From Bacteroidota bacterium (GTDB lineage: Bacteria > Bacteroidota > Bacteroidia > J057 > JADKCL01), in assembly GCA_016718825.1 (NCBI GenBank), contig JADKCL010000065.1, positions 124,001 through 188,000 on the forward strand: a stretch of DNA of 64,000 bases, written 5' to 3'. Below are positions 58,101-64,000 of this stretch, piece by piece. Below the pieces are notes generated by a model. It searched no databases. It saw only the letters and a program-made list of their open reading frames with translations, and was not told where the DNA came from. The position numbers and the translations under genes are program-made. Position 1 is the stretch's first letter; every line of letters begins with the position of its first letter.

Positions 58101-60991
58101 GCAACAAAGACGGGGGCGGATGGAGCATCGAATTGATCAATCCCGACGATTCTTGCAATACCGTCACCAATTGGGCCGCGAGCAATGACCCCGATGGCGG
58201 TACACCGGGTGCGATTAATTCGATTTTCAGCACGGCACCTGATCTGACAGCACCACAAATCCTGTCGGTGACGGTTACCGGGACGAATTCGGTGCAAGTC
58301 TGTTTTGACGAAGGACTGGACATCGCCACGGCCAACATGGCCGGCAATTATGTGGTCAACAATGGCTTGGGAACCGCCGCAACTGCCACGTTGATCACGC
58401 CAGGAAATACCTGCGTCAATTTGACCTTCATTCTCCCGATCGATACCGGTACGATTTATACCTTGACTGCGACGGGTGTCGAGGATTGCATCGGCAACAA
58501 CGCTCCGACGAACGGAAATTTTGTGGTGAATGGTCCTGCGCCGTTCCGTGCGTTGTTGTTCAACGAGATTTTTGCCGATGAATCGCCACAAATCGGCTTG
58601 CCGCCGAATGAATTCCTTGAATTGCACAACCCCTCCGCCACGGCATGGGACTTGAGCGGATGGTCCATCCACAATGGTGGTCGCCGCGTGATCGGCAGCT
58701 ATGTATTGAATCCAGGTGGTTATGTCGTGCTGTGTGACGATGCCGACACCGCAGCATTTGCCGGCATTCCTTATGTCGCGGTGGCGAGTTGGCCTGGATT
58801 GACCAATGGCGGTGATCAATTGGGTCTGCGCGACAACTATGGCAACCTTGTCGACACCGTTGCCTACGACATTTCCTGGTACCAAGATCCCAACAAAGAC
58901 GACGGCGGATGGTCATTGGAATTGATCAATCCGACGGATAGCTGTGCGCAGTTGGGCAATTGGATCGCTTCGAATGACACCTCGGGTGGCACGCCGGGGC
59001 GCCTGAACAGTGTGTACAACAATTCGCCCGATACCACTCCGCCGACATTGTTATCGGTGACGGTCATCGACAGCAACCACGTCGAACTCTGCTTTGACGA
59101 AACGATGGATGTGTCGGCGCTTCAAAACACAGCCAATTATTATGTGGATTCGATGGCCGCGCATTTCCCGTTATCGGCAACCGTTTCCGGAATCGGCAAT
59201 GCATGCGTCACTTTGCTGTTGCCCGAAGTGATCGATACAGGGGTGATTTACACCGTCACGGTGACGAATATCAGGGATTGCAAAGGCAATTTGGCTGGTC
59301 CATTGACGGGGCAGTTTGTCCTCGGCGGCAATGCCAACCGCTATCAAATTGTGTTCAACGAAATTTATCCAGATGAAACGCCGGTCATCGGTTCGCTGCC
59401 GGAAGGTGAATTTGTCGAGCTGTACAACAATGGCCCGAATGTCGTTTCGCTTGCAGGTTGGACCGTTACGGACCGCAACGATACGGGCACTTTGCCTGCA
59501 TTCAACCTGTTTCCCGGCGGGCATGTGATTTTGTGCAGCAGTAGCAATGTCGCTGATTTCGAAGTCTTTGGAGATGCGATTGCGGTATCGGGCATGCCGG
59601 GATTGAACAATTCAGGAGACAGTCTGGAGCTGTATGATGCCACCGGGCAACTGATGGACCTCGCTTACTATGACTTGGGATGGTACCATGATCCATCCAA
59701 GGAAGATGGCGGATGGTCGATGGAGCGTGTGGATCCTGCCTATCCGTGTACCAATGGCGACAACTGGCGCGCGAGCACCGATGCCAACGGCGCAACTCCC
59801 GGCACTGTCAACAGTCAAATGGGAACCTTCAGCGATGTTGAGGCGCCTTCGGTACTGAGTGTGCAGACGACAAGTCGTTCAACGGTGCGCGTATTCTTCT
59901 CCGAATTGATGGATGCCGCTTCCTTGAACAATCCCGCCAACTACACGATCGACAACGGAATTGGTGTCGCGACGGCCGTGACTGTGAACGGCAGCCTGCC
60001 GTTTTCCGTGGATCTTGCCTTCGGCGTGCTGATGGATACCAATACAGTTTATTGCCTGAGCGTTACCGCAGTTGAAGATTGCCCTGGGAATACCATTTTG
60101 ACCCCGAATTCGACCTGTTTTGGCATTGCGGACGAAGTCGCCGTGGGTGATTTGATCATCAACGAGATTCTCTACAACCCCTACACCGGCGGTAGCGACT
60201 TTGTCGAATTGTACAACAACAGTGACAAGATCATCGACATTTCGACGGTTTACATTGGTGAAATTTATCCTGAAACCGATTCGATTTTCAACGGCAAACA
60301 GGCGAGCACAATGCCAAAGATCATCCTGCCGCGGTCTTATATTTGCTTGACAGGCGACAAGGACAGTCAGGTGATGACCTATTTGCCGAGCGACCCGAGC
60401 ACGATTTTTGAGATGGCGAGTTTCCCAAGCTATGACGATACCGAGGGCGAATGCGTGATCTACACCGATTCGAATGAGGTTTTGGACCGTTTTGCCTATC
60501 TCGATGATTGGGCTTTCCCCAATCTCGACGACAAAAATGGCGTTTCACTGGAGCGATTGGATTTTGATCGACCGACGCAGGATCGCAACAACTGGCATTC
60601 GGCGGCGAGCACGGCACTCTACGCGACACCGGGCTACAAAAATTCGGAGATATTGGTACCTGAGGGCGATGCCGAGGTCTGGTTGCAGCCAGAAACCTTC
60701 AGCCCCGATCAAGACGGATTCGAGGATTTGATCAGCATCAACTATCACTTCACGACGCCAGGTTGGAATGTGCGCGTGACGGTGTTTGACAACAAAGGTC
60801 GCCCCGTGCGAATCTTGCAGGAAAACACGCTCATCGGCACGGATCAAGGTACCTTCACTTGGGACGGCACGACAGATGGGTTCCACAAGGCCGATGTCGG
60901 TGTCTACGTGATCCTGTTTGAAGCCATGAATCCCAGCGGTGGCGAGAAGAAGAAGTTCAAGCTCGGTTGCGTATTGGCTGCGAAGCTCTGA
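55169..60991 (+). CDS. Giant secreted protein with six lamin-tail domains
   Basis: Secreted protein of 1940 residues. Signal peptide (LPWLLCCLSSFGYGQ), a concanavalin/LamG-like domain (about 25-230), then alternating SbsA/Ig-like and lamin-tail domains. Lamin-tail starts lie near residues 331 (ISEIMADPS), 597 (INEIFFDPD), 864 (INEIFFDFD), 1130 (FNEIFADES), 1394 (FNEIYPDET) and 1663 (INEILYNPY), a period of about 266 residues. The end is FlgD-like (FSPDQDGFEDLI, FDNKGRPVRIL), a usual partner of type IX export. Probably a fibrous surface adhesin. Confidence 0.85.
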   Translation: MLRLRFVLPWLLCCLSSFGYGQFTDNFSDGNFTANPVWSGDNTEWEVLTQRLHLNGPAVANTTSHLSTPSTAIENTTWEFTVDLVGTTAGGSFVEVFLTSDQANIESNTATGYFVRIGDALDEISLFYSNSGANSKIIDGADNRIAVTNPHVKVTVTRDCAGLWTLVIDTSPGGTNPITEGTTTHTLSTTSSFFGVLTTYATAPRNTWCFVDDISVTATTCPDLIPPTVLTVVPNSATNVTVTFSERVGLATAENASNYLFNYLFNPATATIRVGDSTKVDLDLGANSLSSCGIDFVTIANVADRAGNIMVPDTLNSTYFLPGTAVWKSVVISEIMADPSPTPNCLPAFEFIEIHNRSNFPVDLNGWKISDLGPGITIINTSYPLCPGEYAILCAPTANFTGYNNVIPVTGLSSTLLNNTGDNLGLRSNAGVLVDSVEYLLSWYQDAIKDDGGWSLELINPNDTCSTNSNWIASNDACGGTPGLQNSVFSTIPDTSDPVITSISVMGASNLLVCFSEPVVPAIANIPTNYFVNNGLGQPISAIAAPPSFNCVTLLFASPIDTGIVYTLTATNIADCNGNNAPTSGTFMISGTAAANDVIINEIFFDPDINATNLPNVEYVELYNRSADAFDLAGWKFRDSGTPQTLGNYLLLPGSYVILCDLADTASYSGLPYLGLLTWPSLNNTGDNLGLRDSYGSLVDSVEYLDTWYNDPNKSAGGWSIELINPGDTCNAMSNWAASVDPDGGTPGAVNSVFSTVPDTDPPHLMSVTVAGPNSVTACFDQSLDPVSAGTLGNYSANNGLGTPSNAFVGGTGNMCVTLVFASPIDTGTVYTLTATGIEDCAGNSTTNTGTFLISGEANWRSVIINEIFFDFDTTVTNLPAVEYVELYNRSSTPFDLGNWKFRDSSSTKTLTGYVLAPGDYVILCKESDTAAYTGIPYLGLSSWPSLNDGGDNLGLRDQAGNLVDSVQYRAPLWYHDSNKDGGGWSIELINPDDSCNTVTNWAASNDPDGGTPGAINSIFSTAPDLTAPQILSVTVTGTNSVQVCFDEGLDIATANMAGNYVVNNGLGTAATATLITPGNTCVNLTFILPIDTGTIYTLTATGVEDCIGNNAPTNGNFVVNGPAPFRALLFNEIFADESPQIGLPPNEFLELHNPSATAWDLSGWSIHNGGRRVIGSYVLNPGGYVVLCDDADTAAFAGIPYVAVASWPGLTNGGDQLGLRDNYGNLVDTVAYDISWYQDPNKDDGGWSLELINPTDSCAQLGNWIASNDTSGGTPGRLNSVYNNSPDTTPPTLLSVTVIDSNHVELCFDETMDVSALQNTANYYVDSMAAHFPLSATVSGIGNACVTLLLPEVIDTGVIYTVTVTNIRDCKGNLAGPLTGQFVLGGNANRYQIVFNEIYPDETPVIGSLPEGEFVELYNNGPNVVSLAGWTVTDRNDTGTLPAFNLFPGGHVILCSSSNVADFEVFGDAIAVSGMPGLNNSGDSLELYDATGQLMDLAYYDLGWYHDPSKEDGGWSMERVDPAYPCTNGDNWRASTDANGATPGTVNSQMGTFSDVEAPSVLSVQTTSRSTVRVFFSELMDAASLNNPANYTIDNGIGVATAVTVNGSLPFSVDLAFGVLMDTNTVYCLSVTAVEDCPGNTILTPNSTCFGIADEVAVGDLIINEILYNPYTGGSDFVELYNNSDKIIDISTVYIGEIYPETDSIFNGKQASTMPKIILPRSYICLTGDKDSQVMTYLPSDPSTIFEMASFPSYDDTEGECVIYTDSNEVLDRFAYLDDWAFPNLDDKNGVSLERLDFDRPTQDRNNWHSAASTALYATPGYKNSEILVPEGDAEVWLQPETFSPDQDGFEDLISINYHFTTPGWNVRVTVFDNKGRPVRILQENTLIGTDQGTFTWDGTTDGFHKADVGVYVILFEAMNPSGGEKKKFKLGCVLAAKL

Positions 60992-61104
60992 AAAGGAGCT
61001 GAATAATACGCAGGTTTGCGGAGGCTGATGGGCTGGTTTGACGGCTTTGCCTGATGCTACTTACATCCAAAATTCAATTGGCAACGCTGTCCACCTGCGG
61101 AGGA

Positions 61105-61185
61105 TCTCCATTTTCAATTGCTTACGCGAACCCTTCGGGTTTGACTTCGTCGATTGCTTCGCAGTTCTCCATTCTCAGTTCCTTT
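61105..61185. repeat. REP-like dispersed repeat overlapping the end of an SDR gene
   Basis: Reverse orientation: TCCATTTTCAATTGCTTACG, GAACCCTTCGGGTTTGAC, GATTGCTTCGCAGTTCTCC. AACCC/GGGTT and the TTGC/GCAA arms are kept. The minus-strand gene at 61122 ends inside it. Confidence 0.7.
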
Positions 61186-62003
61186 TCCGGAGTTGCTTCC
61201 GGCGCATCGAATGGGTTTTTCTTCATTTTCTTGGCGATAAAGGCCATTCGAATGAAATCTGGAGTGAGCTGTGTAAGGTAATAGCTGAGCCGATTGAGTG
61301 CACCCGGAACGATAAATCGCTTCTTTTTGAATGCTTTTTTCAACGTGATGGCTACGACTTCTTCAGGTTCGAGGGCGACAATTCTTGCCAAGGGCCCTGC
61401 CGTTTCAATCCTTTCCCTGATCGCAGGGCTGGTTTTGACCCCGCTGGGACAAACGACGCAAACATGGACATTGCTGCCACGCAATTCCCATTCAGAGGAA
61501 AGTGAAATATAGGTCAGAAATGCCTTGGAAGCCGAATAGGTTCCTTTAAAGGGCACAGGAAAAAAGCTCGCTTGACTCGAAATATTGATCACATAAGCCT
61601 GCGGTTGCCGTTGCAACATCGGCATCAACCTGCGCATCAGGTAGTAGGGCGTGAGCATGTTCAGGTTCAGCATCGCACGGTGCTTGTGCATATCCGTTTC
61701 ATGAAACGGGCCCACGGAACCCAAGCCGGCATTGTTGACCAGCATGGACACGTTCAATCCTTGCTTTTCCACCCAATCCATCACCTCATCTACCGCATCG
61801 GAATCTGCCAGGTTGATTTCCAGCGTGCGAACTTCCACATGGTGTTTTCCAGCAAGTTCCATTGCCAATTCCGGCAAATCTTCGCCAGCCAAAGAAACCA
61901 ACGCAAGGTTGTAGCCCTGCCTTCCCAATTCATCGGCAAATGCCTTTCCGATCCCGCGACTCGCGCCTGTGATCAAAGCATAACCTTTTTGCTTTCGCTC
62001 CAT
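61122..62003 (-). CDS. SDR family oxidoreductase (classical)
   Basis: Short-chain dehydrogenase of 293 residues. NAD(P) loop TGASRGIGKAF, the NNAG motif (VNNAGLGSVG), and YSASKAFLTY with catalytic Tyr and Lys. The C-terminal helix (LNRLSYYLTQLTPDFIRMAF) suggests a membrane-associated DltE/fatty-acyl type. The last 17 or so residues (MENCEAIDEVKPEGFA) are encoded by the dispersed repeat and look foreign to the family. Substrate unknown. Confidence 0.88.
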   Translation of the reverse strand: MERKQKGYALITGASRGIGKAFADELGRQGYNLALVSLAGEDLPELAMELAGKHHVEVRTLEINLADSDAVDEVMDWVEKQGLNVSMLVNNAGLGSVGPFHETDMHKHRAMLNLNMLTPYYLMRRLMPMLQRQPQAYVINISSQASFFPVPFKGTYSASKAFLTYISLSSEWELRGSNVHVCVVCPSGVKTSPAIRERIETAGPLARIVALEPEEVVAITLKKAFKKKRFIVPGALNRLSYYLTQLTPDFIRMAFIAKKMKKNPFDAPEATPEKELRMENCEAIDEVKPEGFA

Positions 62004-62143
62004 TTCTACCTATTTGGATCAAATTCGCTGAATTCCAGCAAATTGACCGGTTGATTTCCAAAAGTGGACGACGACCCAACGCATCCACATCAAAATTATC
62101 ATTTCCAGCAGAATTCGAATGCAAGTATGACCTTTTTCAGGTT

Positions 62144-63154
62144 TTATTTGATGCGACCGGCTTTGCGTTCCGCTTCCAGCCATTCAACGGTCTTCCGAAT
62201 GCCCGTTTCGTAGTCCATCGGGGCATAGCCAAGTTCTTGGATAGCCTTATCGCTGGAAACAGGCCAGGAATAACTTGCCTTGCGCAACCAAGCCCGCGTG
62301 AGGATCGGTGCTTTTCCATTCAACTTTGAAACCAAAGCGGCAATTCCAGCCAAAAATCCAAGCAACCAATGGGGGATGGCAAGGGTGGTCGTATGCTTGC
62401 CGGTCACCTTTTCAAGTGCGGCAAATAGGTCCAGAAAGGTCACATTTGCGCCTCCGAGAAGGTAACTTTGGCCACTTTTCCCCTTCTCCATTGCCAGCAG
62501 CATACCATCCACGATGTCGTCGATGTGGACAAAATTTGCGAGCTGCTTCTTGAAGCCGGGGTAAACAGCAATCTTTTTGGTAAGGTATTGATGGATGAGC
62601 ATAAGATAGCCATTTTTCCGCTCGAGCGGGCCAGGGCCATAAACCCTTGTCGGATTGACCGTTACAATGTGCATGCCGTCCAAAACAAACCGCAATGCCC
62701 GTTCGTCGGCCATGGCCTTCGAACTTTCATAAGCAATAAAGTAGTCGACCGTGCGGATATGGTCCTCATTTACAGGGTGTATGTTGTCTTGATCGGGTGG
62801 GCCGATCGGACCTGCTGATGAGGTATTGAGGACTTTGGAAACCCCAGCCTCCTTGGCTGCTTTGAACACATTCACGGTGCCAACGACATTGACCGTGTAA
62901 AAGTCACGAAAGTCAGCTGCCCAGTCGGTGGAAAGCGCCGCAAGGTGATAAACTTGGTCAATGCCAGCCATCGCCGCGCTCAGGGAGCTGGAATCTCTGA
63001 CATCCCCTTTGACTTCCACAATTCCTGGGTATTGCAAATCCGGGTTTTCGCCCATTCTACGCACGAGTGCCCTTACTTCGTGTTGCTCGTCGGCCAATCG
63101 CCTTGCTAACCTTACGCCAAGAAATCCATTGGCTCCCGTGATCAATACCTTCAT
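62144..63154 (-). CDS. NAD-dependent epimerase/dehydratase family protein (extended SDR)
   Basis: Extended SDR of 336 residues. Rossmann loop TGANGFLGVRLARRL, the VYHLAALSTDW segment, serine in NTSSAGPIG and the YESSK catalytic Tyr/Lys pair. It resembles dihydroflavonol reductase or 3-beta-hydroxysteroid-like reductases. The next gene on the same strand (61122) is also an SDR, with 140 bases between; joint action is possible but unproven. Confidence 0.88.
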   Translation of the reverse strand: MKVLITGANGFLGVRLARRLADEQHEVRALVRRMGENPDLQYPGIVEVKGDVRDSSSLSAAMAGIDQVYHLAALSTDWAADFRDFYTVNVVGTVNVFKAAKEAGVSKVLNTSSAGPIGPPDQDNIHPVNEDHIRTVDYFIAYESSKAMADERALRFVLDGMHIVTVNPTRVYGPGPLERKNGYLMLIHQYLTKKIAVYPGFKKQLANFVHIDDIVDGMLLAMEKGKSGQSYLLGGANVTFLDLFAALEKVTGKHTTTLAIPHWLLGFLAGIAALVSKLNGKAPILTRAWLRKASYSWPVSSDKAIQELGYAPMDYETGIRKTVEWLEAERKAGRIK

Positions 63155-63196
63155 TGTAGCCCTGCAAAATCAATAAACCTCATTCCTCCTGCAAAT

Positions 63197-63688
63197 CTAG
63201 GCCAACAATTTCGGTATCAAAAACCATTTCAGATTTGTTGCCCCGGGTTGCAGTTGCGCCCAGTTCTGAATATTTGCCTCGAGGCAAACCATGCCTGACG
63301 TTGGAATCACGATGTTTGCCTGCATTTGAAGGAGGTAAACCGTCAATTGCTCGAGAATCGGATTGTGTCCAAAAATCATCACGCTTCCAACATTCTCCGG
63401 AAGGGCTTGCAACATGCTCATAATGAGCCCATGGCCTGCTTCATAGAGTTTTGTCTCCACACGAATGGGTTGATGGAAATTGATTTCCCTTGCGACCGCC
63501 TCTGCGGTTGTACGCGCACGCACAGCAGAAGATGAAAGGATCAGGTCGGGCTGAAATTCGAGCTCATTCAAGGCCTGTCCCATGCGCGGGGCATCCAGTT
63601 TGCCTCTCGAATTCAGCGGCCGATCATGGTCTGACAAGCCGGTAGCCCAATCACTTTTGGCATGGCGGGCGATTACTATAGTTTTCAT
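63197..63688 (-). CDS. SixA-type histidine phosphatase
   Basis: Cytoplasmic histidine phosphatase of 163 residues. The phospho-accepting RHG-like motif is IARHAKSDW (Arg8-His9), with SSSAVRARTTAEAV and the second His in IFGHNPILEQL. Length and order match SixA-like phosphohistidine phosphatases. The ATG at 63688 (MKTIVIARHAK) is preferred over a longer frame that crosses toward the terminator. Confidence 0.9.
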   Translation of the reverse strand: MKTIVIARHAKSDWATGLSDHDRPLNSRGKLDAPRMGQALNELEFQPDLILSSSAVRARTTAEAVAREINFHQPIRVETKLYEAGHGLIMSMLQALPENVGSVMIFGHNPILEQLTVYLLQMQANIVIPTSGMVCLEANIQNWAQLQPGATNLKWFLIPKLLA

Positions 63689-63744
63689 GGTCTTATTCTC
63701 CTTTTGGCCGATTGGCGGCTCCTGCGATTGATCAGCCAAATATA

Positions 63745-63782
63745 AAAAAGAAAGCCCGGCATTTGCCGGGCTTTCTTTTTAA
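63745..63782 (-). terminator. Bidirectional terminator after the T9SS gene at the window edge
   Basis: AAAGCCCGGC (63752-63761) pairs with GCCGGGCTTT (63766-63775), four-base loop, with A run left and T run right. It lies 18 bases past the stop of the minus-strand gene at 63800. Confidence 0.8.
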
Positions 63783-63799
63783 GTGGACTGAAGTCCAAA

Positions 63800-64000
63800 T
63801 TATTTTACCACCACGACACGCAAGTGGCTCTGATAGCTGCCTTGTGCATTGGTGAAGTTAGCCTTCACCAGGTAGATTCCGGCTGGAAGTGCCTGGGTGT
63901 TGAATTCGACCTCGCCTTGACCAGCGCCAAACTGGGAGTTGGTCAACTGTGCGACCGGACGTCCGTCGATGCTGTAGGCATTGAGGGTGACGCGGGTAGC
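63800..64000 (-). CDS. T9SS type A sorting domain, C-terminal end of a larger gene
   Basis: The last 66 codons of a gene that begins beyond the window. The reading is a typical type A sorting end: VTLNAYSIDGRPVAQL, then LPAGIYLVKANFTNAQG and final LRVVVVK before TAA (63802-63800). Nothing can be said about the rest of the protein. Confidence 0.8.
   Translation of the reverse strand, partial: ATRVTLNAYSIDGRPVAQLTNSQFGAGQGEVEFNTQALPAGIYLVKANFTNAQGSYQSHLRVVVVK

Noticed and set aside
57635..58885. Minus-strand frame of 416 codons
   Set aside because: Antisense to the lamin-tail gene; its internal similarity reflects the repeats of that gene.

Overview
The window looks like a free-living Bacteroidota chromosome, probably from the Saprospiria/Chitinophagia side of the phylum, with mid-range GC (near 50% by eye). 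The evidence is: six proteins with type IX secretion (T9SS) C-terminal sorting or FlgD-like ends, SprB-type and lamin-tail surface proteins, DUF1573 and DUF6263 proteins, CtlX, and repeated use of the Bacteroidota promoter form TTG-N19/20-TAnnTTTG instead of a classical -35/-10. No phage, insertion sequence, CRISPR array or tRNA gene was seen.

Layout. 1-630: 3'-truncated thiolase (minus strand). 640-1908: no protein gene, but dense in RNA-like signals, including two copies of a 73-bp identical promoter/hairpin/T-run unit. 1909-5410: 7TMR-HD phosphohydrolase and a DUF1573 protein. 5595-5958: tmRNA. 6260-8797: large T9SS protein. 8823-12966 (minus): a sulfur/cysteine operon (cysM, mec, cysO, moeZ, two half-size YeeE/YedE transporters), preceded at 12991-13268 by what reads as two successive poly-cysteine leader-peptide attenuators. 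13373-18248: T9SS protein and two tandem transglutaminase-like proteins. 18372-21884: aminotransferase, xseA-xseB, DUF3127. 22037-26505 (minus): DUF922, ABC-2 permease/ATPase, M61 peptidase. 26690-33931: DUF6263 lipoprotein, secreted proteins, PhzF, histone-deacetylase-like protein, cyanophycinase-like protein, GNAT. 34022-37991: Hen1-Pnkp RNA-repair operon with a 14-bp palindrome at its predicted start site. 38375-43122: four-gene esterase/SGNH/MBOAT/SGNH-LysM operon. 43231-51500: Rpn-like nuclease, argS, ctlX, and an adaptor/permease/TolC efflux operon without an ATPase gene. 51509-55096 (minus): two EGF-like lipoproteins, NUDIX, cytochrome b5-like protein, asd. 55169-60991: 1940-residue lamin-tail repeat protein. 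61122-64000 (minus): two SDR proteins, SixA-type phosphatase, and the 3' end of another T9SS protein.

How the genes work together. The clearest unit is the cysteine operon: thiosulfate uptake (YeeE halves), sulfur transfer to the CysO C-terminus (MoeZ with rhodanese domain), attachment to a serine derivative (CysM) and release of cysteine (Mec, JAMM protease). CysO carries a seven-residue tail after its Gly-Gly that Mec would have to remove first. Control by cysteine-codon attenuation closes the loop.

A second theme is dispersed repeats. A REP-like family (short hairpins with GAA loops, flanked by purine-rich AATGGAGAA-like tracts) and related purine-rich tracts occur in many intergenic gaps, sit inside the cys operon, and supply the C-terminal codons of at least two enzymes.
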